Assembly (NCBI RefSeq): GCF_900129975.1
Contig: NZ_FSRG01000003.1
Span: 891,213-955,212, forward strand
DNA length: 64,000 nt
Direction: 5' to 3'
Origin: Halodesulfovibrio marinisediminis DSM 17456
GTDB lineage: Bacteria > Desulfobacterota > Desulfovibrionia > Desulfovibrionales > Desulfovibrionaceae
Of this stretch, positions 7,919 to 17,004 are shown one piece after another. The position numbers were made by a program, and so were the translations under genes. The first letter of the stretch is position 1, and every line of letters begins with the position of its first letter. The notes under the pieces were generated by a model. It was not told the DNA's origin, did not search any database, and saw only the letters and a list, made by a program, of their open reading frames with translations.

Positions 7919-9148
7919 CTACTCATTAAAAGAGTAATTGTGGCATGTAACAACCAACTCATTGATTTCGTCTTTATGCTGCTCAATCATCTGAAACATG
8001 GAGGGAGAAATCGACGGGGCTATTTCATTCCGTATTATGTTAAAAGCCTTATCAATAGACATACCCTTTCGATAAGGGCGTTCTTCCAGTAAAGCGGAGA
8101 TAACATCTGAGAAAGCTATAATTTTTGCCCCTACATCAAGGCTGGACTCATCCAAGGCATGTGGGTACCCCGTTCCATCACTCTTCTCATGATGCCTTTC
8201 CGCCCAAGTCACAATTTCACGGAACCAAGGAGACTGGCTTAGTTCATTAAGAATTTGCCCCGTATAATACGCATGCAACTTCACAAGATTATACTCTTCA
8301 TCGGAAAGTGGCCCTTTTTTTTCTATCAATTCGGGATCAATACCTATTTTCCCGATGTCGTGCAGGTAGCCGCTCACCAGTAATTTCTTACATCCCTCTT
8401 CCGAGAACCCTAAATACTTACCAAGAAAGCTGGATAGATGTGCAACTGTGTAAGAATGCGAGGCGGTAAAGCGACTTCTAAAATCGATTATTCTGGATAG
8501 AGTTAGAGCAAAATCAATAATATTATCTATCGTCAGTTCGAAATCCACCGAGACATCAAGTCTGCGAAACAGTTGATCCATCTCCAGATTGTTGATTTCA
8601 AACCAAAAAACATCCGCCTTAGAAACCTCATTAAAAGCTTCAAAAACGTCGGGATGAAAAGTCGTTCCCACCTTCGCTCTGATTGTTTCAGTTACGTGTT
8701 CTTTTTGATTAAGGATAAAGTTATCTGGGTTGATAAGCACATCCACTCTATCAGCAAGATGGATAATATGACTTTGAAACAACACCTCGCCATCTTGAAC
8801 ATCTAATGAATCTTGATATCGTATATGATGGTGCCTAATAATTTGAGCGATGTTCTCAAATGCATCGAAAGACTCCAGCATACGGTGGCCCATAATACAA
8901 TGCGGCGTCGGATTAACTACATCTTCCTGCACAAGCAGATCACGTTCCTGAATTGACAATGCGCCAATATCATGAAGTCCTGCTGCAACAACTAGTTCGA
9001 ACAGGTCCTCATTACTTAACCCCATTTTTTTGGCAATAGCGTATGATGCCACGGCAGTTCGTCTATGGTGCGACTTCAGCAAATAGTTAAAGCTATCAAT
9101 AGACTTGATTATCGGAACCGCTAGATCTTTCAAAGAGATTCTATCCAT
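7919..9148 (-). CDS. Tandem-HD / HD-GYP cyclic-di-GMP phosphodiesterase
   Basis: This 409-residue cytoplasmic protein has two HD modules. The first (about 25-145) has HHRR, LHDIG (His59-Asp60) and HHHIRYQ. The second (about 225-400) is a full HD-GYP domain with SHSYTVAHLSS, YLHDIGKIGI (His263-Asp264), and HHEKSDGTGYPH carrying the GYP signature, then SDVISALLEERPYR. It probably hydrolyses c-di-GMP; the first HD domain may be regulatory. No sensor domain is visible. ATG 9148 follows AGGA. It lies upstream of, and in line with, the sigma-54 activator gene (73 nt gap), so a shared signal pathway is possible. The 9149-9490 gap upstream holds no gene that I can see. Confidence 0.92.
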   Translation of the reverse strand: MDRISLKDLAVPIIKSIDSFNYLLKSHHRRTAVASYAIAKKMGLSNEDLFELVVAAGLHDIGALSIQERDLLVQEDVVNPTPHCIMGHRMLESFDAFENIAQIIRHHHIRYQDSLDVQDGEVLFQSHIIHLADRVDVLINPDNFILNQKEHVTETIRAKVGTTFHPDVFEAFNEVSKADVFWFEINNLEMDQLFRRLDVSVDFELTIDNIIDFALTLSRIIDFRSRFTASHSYTVAHLSSFLGKYLGFSEEGCKKLLVSGYLHDIGKIGIDPELIEKKGPLSDEEYNLVKLHAYYTGQILNELSQSPWFREIVTWAERHHEKSDGTGYPHALDESSLDVGAKIIAFSDVISALLEERPYRKGMSIDKAFNIIRNEIAPSISPSMFQMIEQHKDEINELVVTCHNYSFNE

Positions 9149-9490
9149 GTTTCTTGTCCTTTTAATCTTCCAAGCGATACTCTGTAAGGAAGAAGGCTGC
9201 CGTTGACAGACATCTTAAAACTCATCGGTTTCAGTATAGTTGAAATGTTCCATTAGCAGAACGCTATTTCACTTGAATTCTGAATCCTGAATGAGACGCT
9301 TTGAACTTCCCCATCTCTCCCGTCCAGACAGGAAAATAGTAAGTATGCGCTCACTCTACTTTGTAGCAAATTAAAAGCTTTAAGTAACACTTTGCGATCT
9401 AAGTAATCATCTTAAGGCGCTCTTTTCGGACTTCTCTCGGTACCTCACGGACTTGAAATAGGCATAGCGTAACGCCACTCTCTCCCTTTA

Positions 9491-9673
9491 TTATTTAAAC
9501 GGATACAGTTTTAAAACTTTTGGGAACTTTAGATAAACACTTAAGTCAACACCTTCATCAATAGCCCACATGACAACCACAGTGAATACTACAAGAACAA
9601 GAGCAGCTACAAGCAGCTCAATACGAATTACACCGTATTCTTTCCTAAAAAACTGTTTAATTTTATTAAACAT
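9491..9673 (-). CDS. Flp/type IVb pilin-like small membrane protein
   Basis: 60 residues: a basic leader (MFNKIKQFFRKEYG), then VIRIELLVAALVLVVFTVVVMWAI and a short tail. A Gly followed by a hydrophobic helix with Glu at +5 is the prepilin signature of Flp-type pilins, and the size fits (50-80 residues). It stands alone, away from the TadG-like gene at 1-776, and lacks the usual EYxL after the cleavage site (here ELL). It could instead be an unrelated single-span protein. Confidence 0.5.
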   Translation of the reverse strand: MFNKIKQFFRKEYGVIRIELLVAALVLVVFTVVVMWAIDEGVDLSVYLKFPKVLKLYPFK

Positions 9674-9782
9674 TCGATACCACCGGTGCCTATTGATAAT
9701 GTTCTTGAGTCACAAATCATAGCCAATTGATATAACTATAGCCTTCCTGACATAACTAGTGAATTAAAACACACCGCTGATG

Positions 9783-9858
9783 CTATCTCGAATCTTGTGA
9801 GTTCCGGACGAGTCATATGCAATAAAAAAACTCCCCACTAAATAGCGGAGAGCTTTTT
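9783..9858 (+). repeat. Dispersed tail-plus-terminator repeat, copy B
   Basis: CTATCTCGAATCTTGTGAGT followed by CCGGACG and an A-tract aligns with copies A, C and D, but is more diverged. It ends in a terminator-like hairpin (ACTCCCC / GGAGAGC region, then TTTTT, 9824-9858). The gene it once ended is not visible upstream. The remaining 9859-10226 stretch has no supported gene. Confidence 0.55.
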
Positions 9859-10244
9859 CATATCGATATTAGGTTCGTAGGCACTTTGGAATTACAGGTC
9901 GTTACTTCAGGATATTAAGATGTGTAACAAACACTGTAGCGGGCTGCATTCAAGCGACCATGGAGCATTTTGGAATCAAAAAATGATTGCCAAAGACAAA
10001 GAATACAGTCACTTCAATCGAAACAAAAGAATCATAAATAAGCATCATCCCAACTGCGCTGGTATACGCAGAGTTTTAGCTTGCAGACCATTGAGAATAG
10101 GATACGTAGTCTCAATCATTTGAAGATAGTTACGCTTTCTCTTGCCGTTCTGTTTCAGGAGTAATATGCACCAGACATCAGGAGCCCAGGACAAGTACCC
10201 GTTAGACTAATACCATTGGCATTATTATGCATGAAAGGCACGTT

Positions 10245-11318
10245 ATGAATAAAATTATACTGAACCTTATGTGCTCACTATTTGTTCTCGTCACATTGCC
10301 CGACTATGCTCAAAGCAACATCACTAAGCTGGATAATATTAAAGCCCAAAAGGTCTCAGACGTAACGTCTATCAATGTCCGTGAAAAGATAATTCTTGGT
10401 GGCGCGGAACAGTGGATATCAATCCAAAGTGAGGATACTTCAAACCCCATCTTATTAATTCTTCACGGCGGCCCTGGTTTTGCCATGATGCCCTTATTCC
10501 ATATCAGCAATAGCGAACTTGAAAATTACTTCATCGTAGTCAACTGGGATCAAAGAGGGGCGGGAATGTCATACTCATCCAATATTCCCAAAGAGACTAT
10601 GACTCTCTCACAGCTTCTATCAGATGCACACGAATTAACAGGGTACTTAAGAATACGTTTTAATCGTAAAAAGATATTTATTCTGGGACATTCTTTCGGC
10701 ACCATTCTGGGTACTTTTTTGATACGTGATTATCCAGAAGATTACTATGCATATGGCGGTATTGGGCAGGTAGTTAACGTTATTGAAAATGAGCAGCTAA
10801 GCTATGACTTTGCCTTAGAACAAGCGTATAAAGACAGTAATAGAAAGGCCATTGATGAACTTAACAACATAGGTCGCCCAAATGAAGCAGGTGAATATAG
10901 CGACGATTCTGGCTATGATATCACCATGAAATGGGTAGGCTATTATGGCGGTGAACTCTATGGAAAAAGAGATTCCGAAGAAATAGAACGTACTATTCTC
11001 AATAGTAAAATGTATGAAAATATACGAGATGATGTCATTAAAGGCTGGTCTTTTTCGCAAGAGTTATTCAATGATAACGCGATTTGGTCTTTTGACTTTC
11101 GATTAAGTGTTAATCACGTGGATGTCCCCATGTATTTTTTTACCGGACGCCATGACTACGACACGCCATGTACACTTGTTAAGCAATACTACAACACGTT
11201 ATCTGCTCCGATAAAAGAGATCATATGGTTTGAAAACTCGTCCCATTTTCCATTTTATGAAGAACCACAAAAATTTAATAAAATGATTATTGAAAAGTTT
11301 ACCACTCATCCCTTTTAG
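10245..11318 (+). CDS. Exported alpha/beta hydrolase (proline iminopeptidase-like)
   Basis: A signal peptide (MNKIILNLMCSLFVLVTLPDYAQS) precedes an alpha/beta hydrolase domain. HGGPG forms the oxyanion hole, as in proline iminopeptidases and related S33 peptidases. NWDQRGAGMS follows, GHSFG holds the nucleophile Ser, GRHDYDTP the acid and SSHFPFYE the catalytic His. ATG 10245 is chosen over the ATG at 10227 because AAAGG lies just upstream and the signal peptide then begins properly. It is monocistronic with a terminator at 11413-11443. The substrate cannot be inferred; many such enzymes act on peptides or esters. Confidence 0.88.
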   Translation: MNKIILNLMCSLFVLVTLPDYAQSNITKLDNIKAQKVSDVTSINVREKIILGGAEQWISIQSEDTSNPILLILHGGPGFAMMPLFHISNSELENYFIVVNWDQRGAGMSYSSNIPKETMTLSQLLSDAHELTGYLRIRFNRKKIFILGHSFGTILGTFLIRDYPEDYYAYGGIGQVVNVIENEQLSYDFALEQAYKDSNRKAIDELNNIGRPNEAGEYSDDSGYDITMKWVGYYGGELYGKRDSEEIERTILNSKMYENIRDDVIKGWSFSQELFNDNAIWSFDFRLSVNHVDVPMYFFTGRHDYDTPCTLVKQYYNTLSAPIKEIIWFENSSHFPFYEEPQKFNKMIIEKFTTHPF

Positions 11319-11412
11319 CCCAATTTGCACAGCTTTTCTAAACAACGCTCTTTAGTTAAAATTAAATCGAGTCAGTAACTTATTTTGATCTAAACAATAT
11401 TTCGCTAACCAT

Positions 11413-11443
11413 AAAAAAAGTTCTTGTATAACAAGAACTTTTT
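11413..11443. terminator. Bidirectional rho-independent terminator
   Basis: The stem AAAGTTCTTG / CAAGAACTTT has a TATAA loop, with A7 on the left and T6 on the right. It ends the alpha/beta hydrolase transcript and, on the minus strand, the 18-kb polyene operon. Confidence 0.92.
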
Positions 11444-11462
11444 TAAACTCTTCTAAATGTGA

Positions 11463-11495
11463 ATAGCCCGACTAACAGAAGTCGAACCTGTGACT
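11463..11495 (-). other. tRNA 3'-end-like fragment
   Basis: Read on the minus strand, ACAGGTTCGACTTCTGT forms a tRNA T-arm (5-bp stem, TTCGACT loop), followed by a stretch resembling an acceptor 3' strand (GTCGGGCT). No other tRNA parts or CCA follow. It could be an old integration scar next to the polyene operon, or chance. Confidence 0.3.
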
Positions 11496-11501
11496 TGTCG
11501 T

Positions 11502-12677
11502 TTACCAATCAGCAAGTTTGCCCATACTATTCCTTGGCAACTCACTGCCAATAGATATCTTCTTTGGCAACTCAGCAACACTGCAGCGTTCACGGCACCA
11601 AGCATGCAGATCTTTCTTTAGTTGCTTCCAGTCTCTGCACTCTGCATTGGGCACAATATACGCTTTAAGTCTGTTTCCTTCTTCAGGGCGCATCAAACGA
11701 ACAGCACATTCAACTATATCAGAATGCTCCAGAATCACTTGTCGAACCCGATCTGGATACACATTACGTCCTGCCACTTGAACTGCATTATCTTTACGAC
11801 GAAAAGGCATAAAAGAACGTGGGGAATCCCAACGCACATTGTCAGGAAACGGCAAAGCACAGATTATATTTCCCACCCCGTCAGTACGTTGCAGTAAATC
11901 ATTTTCCATCCCCCAGTAAGGAAAAAGTTCATATGGAGTATCCGGTAGCGTTCTATATCCAACGCCACCTGTTTCGGACGATCCATACACTTCCACAATT
12001 CTTGAAAAGCCGTCAGCTCTAAGCTTCAGAATAACCTCAGCTGGACATGGACCTGTTGAGGTTATCCCGACTACATCCCTGCCGCATGATAAATGTAAAT
12101 CTGACTGACCCTTCCAAAACATTGGAAAAGCAATCACAACATCACCGTCCTGCAATAAATTAATAAATGATTGCCCTGGGTATGGTGGAACAATAAGGCG
12201 ATCAACCTTTAAGATGGTTGGGAGAAGCACCGTAAAAAGGAATCCATAAATATGGTGCTGTGGAACGACGCATACAATTCTGGAACAATCCTTAACAAGA
12301 GTTGCTAAAAATCGGGCCTCTTGCTCCAGTAACTTCAAAGACTGCTCACAAACAACCGGAACTCCTGTTGAGCCGGAAGTGCGGAAAAAAAGTACTGCTG
12401 GACCATTCTCCCACTGTGCATAAACATTACGACACACAGTGCGTACCGGCTGAGATAAAACATCGTTCCAGTCATCAGCTTTGGCACCAAGCATCTCACA
12501 TAGCTGTTTATAGACATCTAGCTTATCGTCTACAGTCAGTGCAGGAAACGCCTCTTCTAAGGAGCTGGCAACGTCTACATTATCTCCTTGCAGCAACCCG
12601 CCGCCCTTTTCCAACAAACGCGAGCGCAACATGCTGATCAACAACAGTTCAACATCAAAAGACGTAAAAATACTCAT
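11502..12677 (-). CDS. AMP-dependent acyl/aryl-CoA (or ACP) ligase, ApeH-like
   Basis: This adenylate-forming enzyme is at the end of the polyene operon. The ATP-binding signature FFRTSGSTGVPVV is near residue 100, VEVYGSSETGG is the A5-like motif, and the C-terminal RKDNAVQVAGRNVYPDRV and PRNSMGKL give the hinge and catalytic lysine region. At about 391 residues it is short for the family, mainly in the N-terminal part. In known aryl polyene clusters the ligase (ApeH) loads 4-hydroxybenzoate or a similar aryl acid onto an ACP, and I infer that role. The start is ATG 12677, overlapping the previous stop by ATGA. Confidence 0.85.
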   Translation of the reverse strand: MSIFTSFDVELLLISMLRSRLLEKGGGLLQGDNVDVASSLEEAFPALTVDDKLDVYKQLCEMLGAKADDWNDVLSQPVRTVCRNVYAQWENGPAVLFFRTSGSTGVPVVCEQSLKLLEQEARFLATLVKDCSRIVCVVPQHHIYGFLFTVLLPTILKVDRLIVPPYPGQSFINLLQDGDVVIAFPMFWKGQSDLHLSCGRDVVGITSTGPCPAEVILKLRADGFSRIVEVYGSSETGGVGYRTLPDTPYELFPYWGMENDLLQRTDGVGNIICALPFPDNVRWDSPRSFMPFRRKDNAVQVAGRNVYPDRVRQVILEHSDIVECAVRLMRPEEGNRLKAYIVPNAECRDWKQLKKDLHAWCRERCSVAELPKKISIGSELPRNSMGKLADW

Positions 12678-13498
12678 GCACAAGAACCATTAATAGAAAT
12701 TACTGACTCAAGACCTGATGCATCATTACAACGCACAGCTACATCCTGCTTCAAGGCAATCGCTCTTGCGACTTCCAAAGCTTGCCCTGCCGGAAAAGCA
12801 GATTTAATTGGGTCTGGCGCAGTTCCACGCTGAATCAGCACTTCTTTTAGCTTTCCACGCTTTCCCACTTTATCTCGCGTTAACAACATAAACATCGAGC
12901 CTTCAGCTGGGGAACTATGCGGAAAAGAATTTTCAATGGCTTCACCATCTACAGCCGCAATAGCGTCGCACAACGTAGAGTCATATTCGTCCACGGCACC
13001 TACGAGAACTGCATCAACACGCCCTTCATCTAACCAGCAACGTGCAGATACAAGAGCAGAAGCAAAAGACGTTTCAAATTGATTTATACTCAGACAAGGG
13101 CCAGCAATACCAAGCTTCAAAGAAATGATGGATGCAGCAATATTATGCACAGAGGTAGAAAAAGCGAGCGGGGAGGCAAGCTTGGCACCAAAGTCGTGAA
13201 TAGAATCCAAAAAATCAAATGTCGTACGTGCTGGCCCATAACCAGTAGCAACTATTACACCTAATCTTCCAGAGTCAAACGACTCAACCGACATACCAGC
13301 ATCCCTAAGAGCCAAGTTAGCACCAAGCAAGGCTAAACGACTATACTGAGAAGTTCTTCGTAGCTCCCGTTTAGTATGAAACTGCTCCAACATCTGAACA
13401 TCGGCTGTTTTTGCCAAATCTAACTCTTTCTCAGCAAGGACATCAAAAGAACTCCCTTCCGGAGTCACTATACCCATCCCCATAATGGCACATGACAT
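12674..13498 (-). CDS. Ketosynthase-like chain-length factor, active-site Cys replaced by Gln
   Basis: A 274-residue N-terminal ketosynthase domain (ketoacyl-synt_2 type). It begins MSCAIMGMGIVTPEG like its catalytic neighbour. The nucleophile position reads LSINQFETS, with Gln140 where active ketosynthases have Cys, and the C-terminal half with both catalytic histidines is missing. Cys-to-Gln at this position is the hallmark of chain-length factors in type II polyketide synthases. It is probably the non-catalytic partner of the KS at 13500-14678, two nt upstream, as in the ApeO/ApeC pair of aryl polyene systems. It is not a broken KS: the frame is intact and the overlaps with both neighbours are tight. 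Confidence 0.85.
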   Translation of the reverse strand: MSCAIMGMGIVTPEGSSFDVLAEKELDLAKTADVQMLEQFHTKRELRRTSQYSRLALLGANLALRDAGMSVESFDSGRLGVIVATGYGPARTTFDFLDSIHDFGAKLASPLAFSTSVHNIAASIISLKLGIAGPCLSINQFETSFASALVSARCWLDEGRVDAVLVGAVDEYDSTLCDAIAAVDGEAIENSFPHSSPAEGSMFMLLTRDKVGKRGKLKEVLIQRGTAPDPIKSAFPAGQALEVARAIALKQDVAVRCNDASGLESVISINGSCA

Positions 13499-13499
13499 A

Positions 13500-14678
13500 T
13501 TACAACTCCTTCGAAAAGATCAGCACAGAGTTATTCCCACCAAATGCTAATGATTCAGAAAGGCCATAACGAGCAACGATGGAAGTCTCACTACTTACCG
13601 GGCACACAGCAAAACCATCTTCCGGTTCATCAAAGCCAACGCTTGCAGGCAACTTCTGATCAAGCAACGCCTGAATAACAAATACAGCTTCAATCGCTCC
13701 GGCAGCACCAAGTGTATGGCCGGTAAATCCTTTTGTGGCTGACACAAGCGTATCAGGGAACATGTCGGTCAATACGCGAGACTCTACCCTGTCATTATCT
13801 GGAGTTGCAGTGCCATGAACATTAATAAAATCCACATCGTCACGGGTAATTCCCGCCTGCTCCAGCGCACTTTCAATGGCACGCTTCACCCCATCCCCCT
13901 CGGGTGCGGGAGCGGTCAAATGATATGCATCTGCAGAGGTTCCATACCCCGCGCATTCAGCCTGCAAAGCAATCCCACGCGCTTCAGCATCTTTCCGTTT
14001 TTCAAGCACCAGCATCGCAGCGCCTTCTCCAAGATTCAGCCCCTTGCGTCCAGCATCAAAAGGCTTACACGGTTCTGAATCGTATACCCCGAGACGAATG
14101 AATCCATTGTAAGAAACAAGACTGAGTTCATCCACGCCTCCGGCCAGAACAATATCGCAGACATCATTTTCTAACCACGACATGCCCAACCCAATAGCAT
14201 CAGTACCAGATGAACAGGCATTCACAACTGTTTGGCAAGGCCCGGAAAGTCCCAAGTACTTCGAAACAGCGAGCGCTGGATTAGAATGCAACCATGAGGA
14301 AACCTGACTCACGGACTTCCACCCATGCTTCTTATGCGCAAAATAGTCATCGGCAAAATTAAGCGAAGCACCGGTAGTTGTACCTATACAAACACCAACA
14401 CGCTTGTTTACAAGATCTTGTGGTGTAAGTTGAGCCTGAACCAACGCCTCCTGAACAACCTGCATCAGCATACGAACAGAAAGAGAATCTTCTGAACATG
14501 CCGCTGGTGAAAAATTCTGCACCTCAAAAACAGGATACACTACATCCAGTTCACAACTAATTCGTTTAGGTGGCGCAGCAAGACGGGCTCCAGAGTATAG
14601 AGTGTCCATAACAGCTGACACCCCTTGCCCTGCAGCACATAAAATCCCCATTCCGGTGACACTGGTACGGCATTTCAT
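13500..14678 (-). CDS. 3-oxoacyl-ACP synthase (FabF-like), catalytic KS of the polyene system
   Basis: 392 residues with the complete Cys-His-His triad: Cys155 in VVNACSSGTD, His288 in INVHGTATPDND, His321 in GFTGHTLGAAG. It condenses malonyl-ACP units with the growing chain. It sits between an ACP (one nt upstream) and its Cys-less partner (two nt downstream), which is the expected KS/CLF/ACP core. Two further ketosynthases at 24611 and 27300 are in the same operon, so the roles (chain extension, starter condensation) must be divided. I cannot say which is which from motifs alone. Confidence 0.92.
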   Translation of the reverse strand: MKCRTSVTGMGILCAAGQGVSAVMDTLYSGARLAAPPKRISCELDVVYPVFEVQNFSPAACSEDSLSVRMLMQVVQEALVQAQLTPQDLVNKRVGVCIGTTTGASLNFADDYFAHKKHGWKSVSQVSSWLHSNPALAVSKYLGLSGPCQTVVNACSSGTDAIGLGMSWLENDVCDIVLAGGVDELSLVSYNGFIRLGVYDSEPCKPFDAGRKGLNLGEGAAMLVLEKRKDAEARGIALQAECAGYGTSADAYHLTAPAPEGDGVKRAIESALEQAGITRDDVDFINVHGTATPDNDRVESRVLTDMFPDTLVSATKGFTGHTLGAAGAIEAVFVIQALLDQKLPASVGFDEPEDGFAVCPVSSETSIVARYGLSESLAFGGNNSVLIFSKEL

Positions 14679-14679
14679 A

Positions 14680-14934
14680 CTACGCCTGACGCTCTTCGAT
14701 AAATGCAGCTAAAGCGTTGAGAGAGGAGAAGGCGACTCGGTCTTCTTCAATATTTTCGATCACTACACCAAAATGCTTTTCTACCAAGACTACAAGTTCT
14801 ACTGCATCAAGGGAATCCAGACCAAGTCCATCGTCACCAAAAAGAGGCTCATCACCTTTAACTGTTTCAGCCGAAATATCTTCAATATATAACTCATCAA
14901 GAATTGCTGTAAGCAACTTGTCGTAAACAGACAT
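14680..14934 (-). CDS. Acyl carrier protein 1
   Basis: 84 residues. GDDGLGLDSLDAVELVVLVE carries the Ser (in DSLD) that receives 4'-phosphopantetheine. Acidic overall with the standard four-helix ACP pattern. AAGGAG precedes ATG 14934. It lies next to the KS/CLF pair. A second ACP at 24357-24614 suggests separate carriers for the starter/ligase step and for extension. Confidence 0.93.
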   Translation of the reverse strand: MSVYDKLLTAILDELYIEDISAETVKGDEPLFGDDGLGLDSLDAVELVVLVEKHFGVVIENIEEDRVAFSSLNALAAFIEERQA

Positions 14935-14943
14935 ATTTTCTCC

Positions 14944-15846
14944 TTAATTCCACATGTCAAAAAAATTAAAAATTTGGTATGGTTGCATCCACGCGAGCCG
15001 CTCAAGAGACGTTGCAAAACGTTGAACATACGGACGGCACAATTCTGTTCTCTTGCCAACATTAGCAGGCACAGAAAACACATCCAGCACATGTGCACGG
15101 GCAACACACGCGCCCTCGCGAAGCGTCGCCATTACAGCTACCGGCGCACCCGCAGCAGCCGCAACAGAAATAGGAAACATCGGCAGCTTAACCTGTTCCC
15201 CGAAGTATTTTACATCAACGAGATTTTTGTCACCCGGTAAATACCGATCCCCCATAACGCACACAATCTCGTTACGCTTCAAGGCCTTCAACATTTCAAT
15301 CATTCCACCAAAAGGCCCTGATGGATCGATAATGTTTACTGAAGGCCCACGAATGCCTTGTTGAAAAAAGTGCAGATCAACATTTCCCTGTTCTTGCAAC
15401 AGCACAACATTAATGGGTACTCCGCCACACGCAAGACCGGCCATGCCTGTCTGCCAGCATCCAACATGGGCAGAAAGAACAATGAGTCCATTACCTTCTG
15501 CAAGCAAAGAACGAATACGCTCATTATCCTCTTCCTGAGCTAAAACAGCACCGCGTCCAAGCACTCGATAAATAATGCGATCCAACAAAACCATGCCGAA
15601 AGAAAGATTGAGTCGGAACCCTTTCCAGAGTCGCGACAACCAACCGCAAGAGGCAAATCGGCGAGTTAAGTAAGGCTGCGAACGTCGGCGTACCGAAGGA
15701 AGTAAGCTGTACCAAGCGGCTACAAATACAAGAACAATGTACGGCGGAATAATTCCACCAATACGTACCAAAAAATAAAAAAACTGATGCCGCAACTGGC
15801 CGCCAAGGCTCTTGCTGCTCCATTTAGATGCTGTCATGCTAGTCAT
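14944..15846 (-). CDS. LpxL/HtrB-family lipid acyltransferase
   Basis: About 300 residues with one N-terminal membrane segment (IPPYIVLVFVAAWYSLL) and the acyltransferase core. The H-x4-[DQ]-type catalytic motif appears as SAHVGCWQTGM, and later blocks read IVCVMGDRYLPGD and KYFGEQVKLPMFPISVA, as in late lipid A acyltransferases. It probably transfers an acyl (possibly polyene) chain to a lipid or sugar anchor at the inner membrane. The start is ATG 15846, which overlaps the end of the glycosyltransferase by 8 nt and has AGAGGT upstream. Other aryl polyene clusters carry a similar gene. Confidence 0.82.
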   Translation of the reverse strand: MTSMTASKWSSKSLGGQLRHQFFYFLVRIGGIIPPYIVLVFVAAWYSLLPSVRRRSQPYLTRRFASCGWLSRLWKGFRLNLSFGMVLLDRIIYRVLGRGAVLAQEEDNERIRSLLAEGNGLIVLSAHVGCWQTGMAGLACGGVPINVVLLQEQGNVDLHFFQQGIRGPSVNIIDPSGPFGGMIEMLKALKRNEIVCVMGDRYLPGDKNLVDVKYFGEQVKLPMFPISVAAAAGAPVAVMATLREGACVARAHVLDVFSVPANVGKRTELCRPYVQRFATSLERLAWMQPYQIFNFFDMWN

Positions 15847-17002
15847 GCTGACCTCTAGCCTGCAAACCACTTTGGATAAGGTAAGACAACAACCAAATGA
15901 TTCCACCGACCAAAACAGCGGCCACGGGTGCCACAATCAAAGACCCGATTACCCATTCCCACAAACGGTCCAACGCCTGATAGCCAAGCGTTTCCATTGA
16001 TATTTCAGTAAGCCATCGTCCATGGCAAACATAGTGTCCGACCTCAATACAAATGGCAGGCACAAAAGGTGGAATACATAACTGACTGACGGCCAGCCCG
16101 CATATTTTGTTTAATCGCAACCACCCCGCCAGTAATAAAATACCGATAGAATGCAACCCGATAAGAGGAAGCGTCCCTAAAACCGCGCCCAGCGCGCCAG
16201 AAAGAGCCAACTCATGCGGAGTAGCCTCGTCTTCAAGCAGCATACGCAACGAACGAATAGGATGGGTTACGGTAATACCTTCTTCCAGCGAAGAGGAAAA
16301 CTTACCGTGCGGTAAAGGAAGCATAGAGCGCATTGTCAGTCGCGTGTTAAGCAGACTGATGGTCACATTATCTTTAAGCTTATGAAAGTGAGATACGCGC
16401 TCTTCCGACTTTGGATAATATACAGATATCGGCACCGTTTTCAGTGGAATACCAGCCCATGCGGCCTTGGCAAGCACTTCAATTTCAAACGCATACCGAG
16501 TTTCACTCAACTTTAGATTATTCAGCAGAGCAACGGGGTACGCCCTGAATCCGCTTTGCGGATCGCTAACATCCCATCCCGTCTGGACTCGCAACCAGAA
16601 CCGTGAAAATTGACGGCCAAATTTTGATGAACCAGGCACATTCGGCACAGAGAAATCTCGTGCTCCTACGTAAAGCGCATTCTGATCTTCTTCCAGAGCA
16701 GCAAAAAAAACTTCAAGATCTTCCGGAAAATGCTGTCCATCTGCATCAATAGTAACAATGTGTGTCTTCCCAAGAGCCGCTGCTTTCTTTGCAGCAGTCA
16801 AGATAGCTGCTCCCTTGCCCATGTTCTTCTCATGTTTAACCACATGACAAGGTAAACCGGACAGAGTTTCCGCACCCCCATCAGTGCTGCCGTCGTCAAC
16901 AACAAGAAGATGCGGATGCTGCTCAAGAACACCGCTTGCCACACTGCGCAACGTTGCACCGTGGTTATATACAGGAATAACGACTAAAATATCATCACGC
17001 AT
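15839..17002 (-). CDS. GT2 glycosyltransferase fused to a DUF2062 membrane domain
   Basis: The N-terminal family 2 glycosyltransferase domain (about 1-225) has VVIPVYNHGATL, VVDDGSTDGG, TIDADGQHFPED (DxD-type metal site) and DPQSGFRAYP, like dolichol-phosphate-mannose synthases. The C-terminal part (about 265-385) has several hydrophobic helices and GTLPLIGLHSIGILLLAGWL, typical of DUF2062. It probably makes or uses a polyprenyl- or lipid-linked sugar at the inner membrane as the anchor of the polyene. The start is ATG 17002, two nt after the preceding stop; the upstream in-frame GTG at 17026 would overlap that gene. Confidence 0.85.
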   Translation of the reverse strand: MRDDILVVIPVYNHGATLRSVASGVLEQHPHLLVVDDGSTDGGAETLSGLPCHVVKHEKNMGKGAAILTAAKKAAALGKTHIVTIDADGQHFPEDLEVFFAALEEDQNALYVGARDFSVPNVPGSSKFGRQFSRFWLRVQTGWDVSDPQSGFRAYPVALLNNLKLSETRYAFEIEVLAKAAWAGIPLKTVPISVYYPKSEERVSHFHKLKDNVTISLLNTRLTMRSMLPLPHGKFSSSLEEGITVTHPIRSLRMLLEDEATPHELALSGALGAVLGTLPLIGLHSIGILLLAGWLRLNKICGLAVSQLCIPPFVPAICIEVGHYVCHGRWLTEISMETLGYQALDRLWEWVIGSLIVAPVAAVLVGGIIWLLSYLIQSGLQARGQHD

Positions 17003-17004
17003 TG

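Noticed and set aside
9920..10123. 67-codon plus-strand open frame
   Set aside because: Low-complexity basic protein with no recognisable domain or ribosome site; lies in the decayed 9.8-10.2 kb gap.
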